The notes under the pieces are model-generated. The model had not been told where the DNA came from and did no database searches. It saw nothing but the letters and a program-made list of their open reading frames with translations. The position numbers and the translations under genes were made by a program. 64,000 nucleotides of DNA from positions 3,227,423 to 3,291,422 of the forward strand of contig OZ026606.1 in NCBI GenBank assembly GCA_964020085.1. Direction: 5' to 3'. Shown one piece after another: positions 44,939-55,654 of the stretch. Every line of letters starts with the position of its first letter. Position 1 is the first letter of the stretch. The DNA comes from Micromussa lordhowensis (lineage: Eukaryota > Cnidaria > Anthozoa > Scleractinia > Lobophylliidae).

Positions 44939-47900
44939 ATGTCGGACAAGAGAAGAGAGCGCAAGACGAAGAGTGAGAAAATTAAAACAAAAGAAGAGAA
45001 AAGAAAAAGAAAACGTAGTGAAAGTGATGACATAGAACTGGCTAAACACTATGAAACATTGTAAGGACAGATTTTCTTAAACTCGTTTCTGTTTAGTGCT
45101 CTGAAAGTTCTGCATGCCAGACTTACAGTTTGGAACTGACAATGTGCAGGGCCTGTGCAAAGTTTTACTCAGGAATTTACTTATCTTTGCAGCTACGAGA
45201 AGCCACCTCCTGGGATTATAAAGGTCAGTGGCGAATATCTTTGAAATCGTGCATAGATGGCGTAGCGACATAAACTTAGGTGTATTAAGTTGTTCAAAAC
45301 CTTGCACAGTTCTTTGAGCCAAGTGACTCATGTTGGAAGGACAGAACAAAACAGTTTTCCTCTCTCTCTCCTTTCTTAATGCTTGGCCCTCTTTGCTGAA
45401 ATGATGCAATGGTAATGTCGCTTCACTGGAAAAAATACACAGTGACTTACATGTACAGGATCTTTCTGCAGGTACCGGAGCACAGATTACGTAAGCTTAC
45501 GTAAAACAAAAGAAATAAAAGACAGGAAACAAAACAACTCCAAATAAAGACTAATCCCAAGTGACCCAAAATACAAAGCTTTCCGGTACCTGCAGATGTA
45601 TCCCATGTACACAATGTATATGCTTGGCAGCCTGGGAACGGTGTCAATCAGGACCCTATGCTACTTGGCCTACACTGTAATTAGTTCTTGAGCAGTACTA
45701 TTTGTTGTTGCCAACTAAATGCTATCAACAACCAATCAATGCTATCAATAACCAACCTGTCCAATGCCAGCATTTTGTACATTGAAGAATTAGTTGTCAA
45801 TGACTTAGTCTGGCCAAAGTTCACTTTGCATGCTAAAATACACAGTGCATTTTCGAAATGGTGGTTTTCATGCGGTAAGAAAAATGCCTGATAGTTGTTG
45901 ACAGCTGTAGAGAAGATATTTGATAAACCCATATAGATATTTTATAACCCACCCATTAATTTTCGCATGATTTTTTGGGCTACTTTACGTCACATGGTGT
46001 AAATCACTGGTCAGTTTTCACGCAATAACTCCGCCCATATCGACATTTGTCCTCTGATTGGAAACAATAGAGTGTGGAAAACTGCCTCACTGTTGACAAC
46101 TAAAAATTTAGTGTTTAGTTGTTGGCAACTCTTCTAACTCACACAATTTTTATAACTTGTAAATAACATTTAATTGCTGATTGACAAATAATGTTAACAA
46201 CTAAATGTTTAGTTTGTGGACACCCTAAAGCCCAAGATCAGTAGTTTTCACAGATTTTTGATTGACACCTCTCAAGAGTATTCTACATGTATGTTTGTTT
46301 GGAAATACCTACTAGTGATTCCAAAATCAGTTTGGTTTTCTAGTTGACATATTTCCTGAGCTTGCACCTAGTCTATAACTGCCTTTGTAAATTCATCTGC
46401 AAATGGTTAGATGTTCAGGTCTTCTCGGATAAGGACTATAAACCGTAGGCCCCGTCTCCTGCATCTTCAATGTTACATGGTTAGCAGGGGACGTTAAAGA
46501 ACCCATACACTTATCAAAAAGAGTAGGGCACGTAGTTCCTGGTGTTGTGGTCTGGCCTTGTCTCATGGGTTGGTGCTTTACACAGGGATAACCTCATGCA
46601 CCTTTCCCCCTTGGACAGAGTTGTCCAAGAAAAATTGCTATGGCTATGACTATAACTTGCACATACTGCAAGTGTGTTTTTCAGAATTTATAAATGTGTG
46701 TAGTTCTGATCTGACCTGGGATGGTGACTTTTTGCTGTCTAGAATGGAATTCATATGAAATGATTGCTTTGGTTTCTGCTTATAATCCAGGAGAAAGACG
46801 AGCTCCCAGAGGATTGTATTCCTGATTTGCCAGAAAACAAAGATGCAAGGGAATTTCTTGCTCATGCCCCTTCTAAAGGACTGTGGATGCCTCTTGGAAA
46901 GGAAGTTAAAGTTATGAAATGTGAGTTTAGTAACTGTTAAGAAGTATGGTCTAGTCCATGAGTTTGGAGATGCCAGGTACAGAAGTTCATCAGTATCAGT
47001 GGTAGGACAGTTGGAGTACAATGTATTCCTTCTTCCCCCTGATAAATGAAATGCAAGACAATTTTCAATACCCTACCACTGTGTACCAGCAATTTGCAAC
47101 ATGCCCGTCTGTTTTTTCCAGAATTATGTATGTTTTTGTAGTGCAAAATAAAAATTTTGAGATTAAAGAATCTGATTCAAGAAGGCAACAAGGGACTGCA
47201 GGGAACCGCTTGAGCTGAAGTGTGACAGATTTGCCATAAGGCGTGTTAACATATTCCCCAGAGTAACTTCAGTTGATGATCACCCTGCAAGCAGAGCCTC
47301 TTTTTGCTTTATCTTTTTTTACATGTAAGAAAAGGCTCTGCTTGCAGGGACTGGGTGATTGATGATTTGTTGTGCATAAATGTTTGTTCCAGCTAGTGAG
47401 ATTTATGAGTCTTTACATGTAGCTTATGACTTTAGTGTTAGTGTCAGCTTTCAATTATTCATTTTACATGGTCTCAGAGTGATTTGTTTATTATGCAAGT
47501 GATCCTTTCAGGTTGGCGCTGCAAATCCTATGGTCACAGGACAGGTGACAGAGAGTGTCCCATGTTTATCAGTGGCAACAGAGATATTGAAAAGTTCCGA
47601 ATGGTGAGGTTCTAATAATAACAATATATTTATCATCATTATTAGGTGTGTAATACTTGTGACAAAGTTCAATACTCAATTTCTAAACCCTCATTTACAA
47701 AATCCTTACCCAAACTCATTGCTGTAAAATTCAAATCTTGACTAATAAAGTTACCTAGTGCAAATGTGAGTGATGACGACAATAACGTTTTTCCTTTATG
47801 GGCAGATAATTTATACATGTAATAAGCATAATTATCTTCAGAACTTGTGAGTCTGAAAGTGGCTGATTAGAACAATCTTCACCTAGATACACTAAATCTG

Positions 47901-50412
47901 CACAAAAGGTTCATTATTTAAACAACAGGACAGATACATGTACACACACTTCAAAAACCCAAAATGGTTATGGGGGCCGTCATTTTGTTAACAACTACAC
48001 ATTGTTACATGTCGGTTATTCATTATCTACAGTAGAACAGATATTGATCATGAGGAGCATAGCCAATAAGAGAATGGTATTTGTGATAGAATTGCTAATA
48101 GATTTATACTGAAATGCAATAGTTGAGTACTCTGGGCCATTTTAGCTTCAAAAGTAGTTCTTTTTCATCCTTTTTATTACATTTGAACATTACCACACAT
48201 TTTGCACTCCTTTAATGAACATTTTAAGGCTTGATTTACGATCGTTGACTGTCTAATGCTGTCTAGTGTTAGCTGTCTATGATCGTTAGCTGTCTAATTC
48301 ACTGCCAGTTAATTTTGTACTTGATTATACAGCATGCTTAAGTAGAATACATTAAGGTGATTCACGAGTTTTGCATTGCGCATTCCTACTGCGCACGAAT
48401 TTTACGTCATCAGCGTGCGCACATGAGCGCGCGCGTACAAAACATAAGAGATTTCCTTCAAACTAAGCTCGATAGCGAGATATAAGCTAATTTCCTCTTA
48501 AACGAGCATGGTGACCCCCACTTTTTATTTTATAAATTCAATGAGAACAATATCCGCAATAACTGAGAAAAAATTTGGCAGAAATCTATGGCTACTTTTT
48601 TGGCAAATGAAATAAATGCTACAGATAGAGACGTAACAGGCCCATTAGAGCAAGTCCAAATTATGTTTCCTTTAAAGGATAAAAATATCAGTTAATAATG
48701 CAGGGTATTTGAAGCCATTTCTTCTGGGACGTAGATGAATAAGCAATCAAAGACAGTCGAATTCTGTGTGATATAACACGCCGCATTGAAAACTAATCGA
48801 GCTTATTTGTTGCGCACTGAGATAACCAAAAGTCACCAAAATAACCATATTTGTCAGCATCGTGGCATGAAAACAAGCACGGTGACCCCCTCTTTTTATT
48901 ACGTTTTTAACATCTCCTTGTACTGTAATGACACCATACCAAGTTTCATCAGAAATCTATGGCGGGTTCTTTTACCCGGGAATCACCTTAAAAAACACAC
49001 GTAATTTGTCACTCCATTCATATTTGAGTTTCTGTTAATCAATACCTGGCTTTGGATTGCTCTCACCCTGACTGTAGAAATGTTCTTACAGTTCTTTGGC
49101 TGTGCTTTTCATTGTCATTTCCCTTCTGTTTGGGAGTCTGTTTTGCATTTTTCTTGGTATATGAGGAAAAATAATGCACTATGCAGCAAACAAATCAGCC
49201 ATACATGTAAATAAAAAATGTATTTGTCTGTGGGCCACAACTACATGTACATACATGTACAAATTTCTTGTTTTAGGCTCATGAAGACCCCATGCATGAG
49301 TTCATTCAAGACAAAAAGAGAGCAGAAAGGGAAAGCAGGTAGGATTACTATTAATATCTACGTCTACACTTAGTTAAGTCGGTAAAAAGATATCACACCA
49401 ACTGTAAAAATCTGAATAGAAGTAATACAATGGGATATTTAAAAAAATCTGAATAAAACTAATACAATGGAATATTAATAACTATTAACTAATATTGATT
49501 GAAAACTATTTATGGACTGTCATTGTATTCACAATATCCATGGGAAGAGAGTTCCATTCATTGATTGTTCGTGGGAAGAAAAAAAGTGAAAAAATATCTT
49601 TCTTTGCTCTAGGAGCTACAAACTTAAAAGCGTGGCTCCCACGAGTTCTTCTTTCATTGTTTGGTGTTTGGTGACTGAAAACGTCTTGCCTGACTTTTAA
49701 ACACATAGAACTAAACTCTGCAACGTTGAGAATATTTAAAAAAGATATTGGTATAGTTTAATCAATAATTGACTGTTTGAAGTACAGGTAGGTTGACATG
49801 CAGCACCAAAAGTTTTTCACAAAGACAAGCAGGTTCTACAGTGTAATGGGGCTTTGTCCTTGAGCTGTTAAAATAATGGCAAGAAAAATTTGAATTGAAT
49901 ACATGTGTGAAAAAACATACAGAGGTTAGAGCTGATATAAGGGCACATTCCAGTTGTGAAGAGCTTTCTTTGACAGAAAGTAGTCACAAAATTTCAGTTT
50001 AAATGAATCAAGAGTTCATCACACAGGTTACAGGGCCAAACGAAGCGTGCCCTTGCTGTCAAGTCATTGGCATGTGATACATAATGTCATGTCACTGTCA
50101 CGCTAATGTCATGCTAATGTCACGCCACTGAGCAAGGAACAGAATCACAAGCTCAGTTGGAAATCTTGATCTTTCAGAATAGAACAACTCAAGGCGTTAC
50201 TTGATGAGTCCACAACAAGCGAAAGTGATTCAGATGGAAGCAGTGAGGACTCCAGTCATAAAGAAAAGAGAAAACGGCACAGAAAATCTAAGGCACATAA
50301 AAAGAAGGAGAAAAAGAAACATAAACATAAACGTCGGAAATCATCAAAAAGCAGTGATAGTGACAGTGATTCAGGAAAAAAGAATTCAAAGGAGAAGAGA
50401 AGTGAAAGATAA
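44939..50412 (+). CDS. RP9: RP9 / PAP-1 homologue, splicing-associated nuclear protein
   Basis: Homologue of retinitis pigmentosa 9 protein (PIM1-associated protein 1), a nuclear protein linked to pre-mRNA splicing. Six exons join in frame to 223 aa (human 221): 44939-45060, 45193-45223, 46791-46920, 47512-47603, 49277-49338, 50178-50412. Landmarks are [11 protein letters not shown] (exons 1/2), [20 protein letters not shown] and [16 protein letters not shown] (3), the zinc-knuckle-like [16 protein letters not shown] (3/4; C-x2-C-x4-H-x6-C as in human), [15 protein letters not shown] (5), and a long K/R/H/S/D-rich tail (6) typical of the family. The start is placed at MSDKRRERK; an upstream in-frame ATG at 44879 would add 20 residues. 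It is head-to-head with NDUFS6. Introns hold a SINE-like repeat, a TTAA-flanked transposon and a LINE piece. Confidence 0.95.
46386..46575. repeat. SINE-like conserved repeat in RP9 intron 2
   Basis: Contains CCCCGTCTCCTGCATCTTC, GGGGACGTTAAAGAACCCA and AGAGTAGGGCACGTAGTTCC. I recognise this as a repeat type seen in several invertebrate genomes, but cannot name the family with confidence. No target duplication is visible. Confidence 0.5.
47970..48125. repeat. Degenerate copy of the 1.45-1.57-kb repeat
   Basis: GCCGTCATTTTGTTAACAA, then ACTGTTAC-like, ATTATCTA and AGCCAATAAGAGAATGG, correspond in order to about 1458-1565, with the palindrome largely decayed. Confidence 0.55.
48352..48991. mobile_element. 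TTAA-flanked non-autonomous transposon in RP9 intron 4
   Basis: TTAAGGTGATTC on the left and GAATCACCTTAA on the right: inverted GGTGATTC ends inside a TTAA duplication. It is 632 bp between the TTAAs, with no transposase frame. Internally, GAGCATGGTGACCCCC-ACTTTTTATT and AGCACGGTGACCCCC-TCTTTTTATT with AGAAATCTATGGC recur as two direct internal repeats. TTAA targets are typical of Kolobok and piggyBac; the ends do not look like piggyBac's CCYT. Confidence 0.75.
49485..49760 (-). mobile_element. LINE fragment (CR1/L2-like C-terminus) in RP9 intron 5
   Basis: Reverse translation gives [20 protein letters not shown] and [18 protein letters not shown], the C-terminal hallmark of CR1/L2/jockey-like reverse transcriptases. 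It is only a short 3' piece, with no catalytic region. Confidence 0.7.
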
Positions 50413-50557
50413 ACTTCTTATTATCAAAATGAGGACTACAAGAAACAGGCAGAGTGATGGGGCTCAGCTGTATTGTTACATGTGCACATGGATGTACATG
50501 TAGCTCATCGATTCATGCTAAACAATAACTTGAAAGGAGAAAACAAATGCCAGATAA

Positions 50558-50563
50558 AATAAA
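50558..50563 (+). terminator. RP9: Polyadenylation signal of RP9
   Basis: AATAAA about 146 bases after the RP9 stop codon. Confidence 0.6.
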
Positions 50564-51650
50564 TCTGGGAGGATGCTTTGTCGCAATTGTTGCTGTCGTC
50601 CTTAACCTCCCTGTTTCTATGCCAATGGATTTACTTCCACCCCCATGCCTTCATTTGTTTGGTTGTCTGTTGGCATCAGATTTCTTGAAGGAACGACAGG
50701 TACAGAAATAGTTGCTATAGTTTTCTGTCAAATGAATCTGAATTGAAAATCAATGAGTGATGCTGGGTTGTGCAAGCTAATTTCCTCAGACTTCTGTCTT
50801 GGTTTTACAAGTGGGTCATTAGAGATGGCTGGTAGTCATTGACACTCCTGAATGGATTCGAGAGGCCCTGTGAAGAGTAACTGAGGTGCCTTGGCCAAGA
50901 ACGCATCGCAATAAAATATTCATTGTCCATGTAGGCACAGACAGGTAGGATGATAGTTGTTACAGTACTTCGACTTGAAGAAGAAACTAATTCTGATTGC
51001 ACTCATGTAAAAGATGTAGAATGGAAGTTCTACGGAATGTAACAACGTGCTCTATCAACTTACATATTCAGAAGCAAACCAATCATGGCTGTTCTTCACA
51101 CCTCAAGGACAAAGCATAACATCTGGATGACCAGTGGTATTTTTTAATAGAATACGTGTATTGATTACTACAGCTTCTGTATCGTATTTCAATTCGCCCA
51201 ACTGTTGAGGCAAGCACCTTTTGTACTCTAGCACAAGAGGATGTCCGGGGGGGGGGGGTGACTCCCATATAAAAATGATGGGGGTGGGGTTGTCGGGAAG
51301 TTCAAAAGAACCCTAAGAGGTACTAAGATCCTGTTTTGTGGTTGTGACTTGGATTTCTATAACAACACATTACTGACACTGATTGAGACTCAGCTGATTG
51401 TTAAATATCTCCTGCATATTTTTTCAGCTCAACACCCTAAAAGGTGTCGCAAAAGCTCCCGGCAGTAGAGCTTTTGAGGCTGAACGTTTTTACCCCTAAA
51501 AAGTAAGACGAGCACCCCCGTTGTTTCTCTTTTTACATGGGAGTTCCCCCCTCCCTCCAAAGAGGTTGCGCTCATCCTCTCTTGACTATAGTTAGCTAAT
51601 GCCAAAATACGCCAAACGCATTCTTCGCTGTAGTGGTTTCATGACTGACT
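50564..51650. other. Intergenic region, RP9 to EF-hand cluster (convergent)
   Basis: No host exon recognised. It contains the TIR element at 51235-51582; the rest is unassigned. Confidence 0.4.
51235..51582. mobile_element. TIR element with G-run end, relative at 24.0 kb
   Basis: AGAGGATG followed by a G-run and GTGACTCCCATATAAAAA on the left is inverted as TTTTTACATGGGAGTTCCCC...CATCCTCT on the right. The left-hand AAAAGAACCCTAAGAGGTAC and AAGATCCT block matches the about 24.0-24.13 kb stretch in VAC14 intron 2 (AAGAACCCCTAGGAGATACC). Confidence 0.65.
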
Positions 51651-53665
51651 TCACACTCCTTTCTTCTTGACCATCTGAGCAAACTCTGCAACATAACATG
51701 GGAACTTTAATTAAGATCATGCTACAGGCAACCAGTAGATTCTCTGTTAGTATCAGCCCTGGCGAGGATGGATGATGGTGTTAACTCCCAAGGAAAAATT
51801 CACCGGTGCTGTACTGCTTGCCGTGATGATTTGATGCCTGAAAATTCCATCTTCTTCCGGATATTACAATGTATTTCTTTCAAAACGATATTCTTTATCA
51901 TGATAAATTGTTACTTTGTTATTCTCCTTCTACTTAGTTTGGAAGAATTTCAGACAGAAGGGTTCAAACTTGCGAACTTAATTGCGAGCTGTGGTGCAAA
52001 ACCACAGCTCTAGATAACACTTGAGTAAAGCTGCGGGGTCAACAGACAAGTGCAAGAAATACTTCATTCACGGAATAAAAAGTTTAGCAAATCGAAGCCA
52101 AATTCACATCCAAGCGAATCTCTACCATCGTTACCCATTTGAGGAACAAAGGTAGCTACGCATGTATATGAAAGATCACATAAGATATGCTCTCAGACGA
52201 AGGACGAGAGTAATTGAGGTAAATCTTGGGCCAAACCCCAAGACATGGTCATACCTTCATCACTGACTTTTCGATCAGAATTCGCATCAGCCTCTGCGAT
52301 CATGTCATGGATTTCTTTCTTTGAGTAGCTCTGGTCACCAAACATCGTCGTTTCACGGGCCAGTTCATTACCAGTGATGAAGCCATCAGCGGTGGTCTCA
52401 AATGTGTCTTCGTCACTGATTGGATCACCAATTTGACTGGCCATGTAGTCTTCAAATTCAGCATATTCTACCATTCCATTCCCTGGAAATTATCATCAGT
52501 CAGTGTTGCAAATGAGAAAAAGTGACTTTATAACGACACTACTGAATCCGATTTAACATTTTCCTCCCTATCTTCATTTGCCAATTATTTTCTTTCCTTT
52601 GTCCAAGAATATATGTCTCCAGAGATCACCAACTATTTATTAAAATAGATGTGAAGAGAACTCAAGGGGATTATCTGATGTTTGGTAGTGATTGTTTCAA
52701 CGGTAGATTAAAGAACTAAGTAAAAACAAAGCTCAAACTTCGAGGGTCTGCTATGAAACTACTGTATCACACCTCCATCGACCTTCCTAACAGCTGTACC
52801 CTTTACAATCGTGCCACCAAACTTAGTTCTCTCCGCCACCCCACAAAATAAAGGCCATCTCTGACTGGACCAATTCCTCCCTCACTCCCACTCCACTAGA
52901 AAAATAGAGCTTCAGTGGCCTGCAATGCCCTTCCCCACCCTGATCAGTGGCATGCAGTTGTAGAGACTGAGCTGGTGGAGACGGTCCAAATCCGTACCAT
53001 CTTCTACAGTATTTCAAGTTATTTAAGCAATATAGCACTTTTTCCGTGTTTACATATATAGCCTCATCTAAACACGAGAAGGGTTGGGAGATTTCGAGAC
53101 AGTTATGCAAACCCTCGACTCCGTCTCGGGTTTGCATAACTTTCAAGAATTCTCCCAACCCTCCGAGTGTTTAGATGAGGCCATATAAACATGGAAAAAG
53201 TGTTGTTGTTGTTGCTTTTATAAAATAATTCTCAAAACTACGCGCGCACCTAAAACGTCACAACCGTGTTTACATCATACTCTCATCTGAACACACCAAT
53301 CCGGCGACCAATGAGAGCGCGCGTAGTGGCTCAATTATTTTATAAATAGATATTAATAGGAGATAGCATGTTACCATTGTGTGGGGGTGTGGTGGCCTCA
53401 TGATTTGTGCGCTCGTCTCCGGATCGAGCGGTCCGGGTTCGAATCCTGGCAGGGGACATATGTTCTTTAGAAACCGGGATAAGCTCTGGCCTGATTGGCT
53501 CGTATGTAGAAAAATAAATGTTACCATTGCGGTCGACATCTTTGATCATATCTCTAGCATGATCAGCTGACTCCTCTCCAGATTTCTTCATGGCGTCTTC
53601 GAGTTCTTCCACTGTTATATGCCCATCACCATTTTGGTCAAACTTTTGGAAGGCTTCTTGTATTT
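51651..53665 (-). CDS. Calmodulin-like EF-hand protein, copy A (N-terminal exon not found)
   Basis: Reverse-strand exons 53525-53665, 52255-52482 and 51651-51685 join in frame (phases 1 and 1) and end FAQMVKKKGV-stop. The first exon has EF-hand 1 (FDQNGDGHITVEEL) and the start of EF-hand 2 (VDRNG). The second completes EF2 (GMVEYAEF), carries a damaged EF3 and then EF4 (ADANSDRKVSDEEF). Compared with copy C, exon 2 lacks 18 bp. EF3 reads FETTADGFITGNEL and has lost the first Ca2+ ligands; EF4 has Arg in place of the loop glycine. No stop or frameshift is present, so it may still be expressed, perhaps with two working sites. The upstream exon that should supply the start codon and one base of phase was not identified. 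The first intron holds a SINE at the splice donor and a MITE. Confidence 0.75.
53023..53348. mobile_element. Composite palindromic MITE, reverse-oriented copy of the 26-kb family
   Basis: Same nested inverted repeats as 26065-26378 (CCTCATCTAAACACG, TCTCGGGTTTGC, GGCTCAATTATTTTATAA), with a GTT-rich expansion near 53203. It lies in the first known intron of EF-hand copy A. Confidence 0.8.
53380..53517 (+). mobile_element. tRNA-derived SINE inserted at an exon's splice donor
   Basis: The tRNA-like head GTGGTGGCCTCATGATTTGT has an exact pol III B-box, GGTTCGAATCC. It is joined to the tail GAAACCGGGATAAGCTCTGG that is shared with the 32958-33215 SINE; the body in between is missing. It is flanked by a perfect 12-bp duplication, ATGTTACCATTG (53368-53379 and 53518-53529). 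Confidence 0.88.
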
Positions 53666-55504
53666 CTAGCAAGTTAAAACAGGTATAACCTTAATGATAT
53701 TTTAGTCTTTTTGTACGCGGAGTGTCGTATATTTCGAATCTTGCTGTATTTTGGCATGACGAATAAAAATGCTCAGCGAGTCACTGCATAAAGTGTGTAA
53801 TAAGATGTTTGTTCAGCTTCCGTCATCCGTCTCACTAGTTTCTTGCTGTTTAAGTGTTTCAAGTGGCTTTGCATTGCTATACGATTCGCAGTTGGCAGTT
53901 GGCTTCGCGCAATTGTGTCGTCCAATCAGAAGTTAAACCAAAGCCAAGGGTGCCTCGGTCCCATACGCTTTCGCGCGCTTCGCGTAACTGTTAGCAACTT
54001 GTATTTGCTTCAAGATGGGTTCACTGGATGTTGCATGTTTATGGACGCAGCCCCCTAGTTCCTAGGCCTCAATATTTCGCTGCGGTCAATCGTTTCGGGT
54101 CACGTGGTCCGGGTCTCGGTTACGTCACCGAAATCAATTGACTGTGAAGGCCTAGGAGAAAGCCGCACAGGAACTAAGCACAAACATGGGAAATATCAAG
54201 AAGAACTTTCCCAGTATCCAGCCATCTTGACCTTACGCTCGGTCGATAAACCATACATGTAGGCTAGACGAGATTCGTCAATAGGATTTTCAATCTTTTT
54301 TTAACGTAGAAAAAAAATAATTAAAAATAAACAGCTCGCGAGCGATCGTGTGAAAACTGCGATGGGATATGATAAAAAAGATATTGAACTCTCGCTCAGC
54401 TCCTGAGATTAGTTGATCAGCCCATCTCGTCCTCGCGTGGAGGAAAAAGAAATTACAAATTCGCGCTTAATTATTCCGACATCAATTGCATACGGAAGAG
54501 TTAACTTAATACTTCCTAGACCAGCCTGTTCTAGGCTCTCTCAGTCAGGACGATGGAAGAATCGTGCGGGAGACCCTGCTAATTTTCTTAGGCCGCCTGC
54601 TGTTTTGATCGTCAGCACCGACCGAGAGCCTGGAACGGGCCGTTCTTAGGCATCATACCACGAAGCTGAGCGTCCGTCACGCGCTGTCCTCGTGGTAAAA
54701 ACTGAAAAAGAAGGAGTTGCCGGTTAGGATTCCATACCGCGTCGTAAAACGCGATCACTAATCCCAGACAAATTCAACTTAAACTAAAACGCGTGCTAGA
54801 GGAGAACAAGGGAAATGTTTTTGTTTTTGATTTTGCTATACTTGACAAACTATGCTCACTTTGAACCCACTTGCATAATGCTTGACTATTTTTTGCTTTT
54901 TCTTTCCTTAGCTGGCGCGGATACAGGATTTTATACAAGGGGGGTTCGAGATACCGACTGGCCATGGGGTAGGGCTTAGGGCAACCTCGTTCTCCCCTGG
55001 GAAAGTTTTAAAATTGAGGTCCGCGGAAACGAGATTTTCGGCATTCTGAGGCCAAATCAGCATGCTATAATGTCTCGTGTTAATTTGTAGGGCTTGACCG
55101 ACCCCTCCCCCCCCCCCCCCCCCGCACTAGATCTGCCCCATACATTAACTAATTTTTAAGGCTCATAGATAACGTAAAGCATACTAGGTTACAATACATT
55201 TATTACTTTACTAAACGTCACGCACAGAAAACTGACTAGCTAGTAACTACACAAAGCCCTTATTCATACCGTTTGGTTATTCAAATGGTTGTTTCAATTA
55301 ACGATTGGTTCATGCTTTAGCGTGCACTATCGAGTTATGGAGCACGTGGGAAGTTTGGAGAGCACGAAAGAAGCGTAAGAGTTGCCCGAGGCGATATTGA
55401 GAATAAAAACGTCGAAGAATGAACGAGAGAATGATATATCTGGGATGCTGGTAGTGATCGATTTAAAGAAAACTTTTCGAATTTTAACTTTTTTAATAGG
55501 CCAA

Positions 55505-55654
55505 TTTCGATATATCAAAATTCAGCCTAACACAATAGACCTCAGCACGAGGCTCTGGGGAATAAACCCCACAAACTCTGTAGTTATTTCCCAGAGCCTC
55601 GTACTGAGGTCTATTGTTTTAGGCTGAATTTTAATATATCGAAATCGGTCTATT
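55505..55654. mobile_element. Palindromic MITE
   Basis: TTTCGATATATCAAAATTCA on the left and its near complement on the right. Inner arms ACAATAGACCTCAGCACGAG / CTCGTACTGAGGTCTATTGT are almost perfect over about 55 bp. Confidence 0.8.

Noticed and set aside
45077..45409. Reverse 110-aa ORF over the RP9 first introns
   Set aside because: It overlaps exon 2 of RP9 antisense and has no recognisable motif or splice support.
51985..52010. Alternative last exon for EF-hand copy A (ending in a CTTARN-like peptide)
   Set aside because: The 51651-51685 exon has the same length and phase as the last exon of copy C and gives the calmodulin-like FAQMVKKKGV end.
53380..53460. Genuine tRNA gene, suggested by an intact B-box
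   Set aside because: The acceptor stem and anticodon arm do not fold as a cloverleaf and the sequence continues into a SINE tail shared with 32958-33215.
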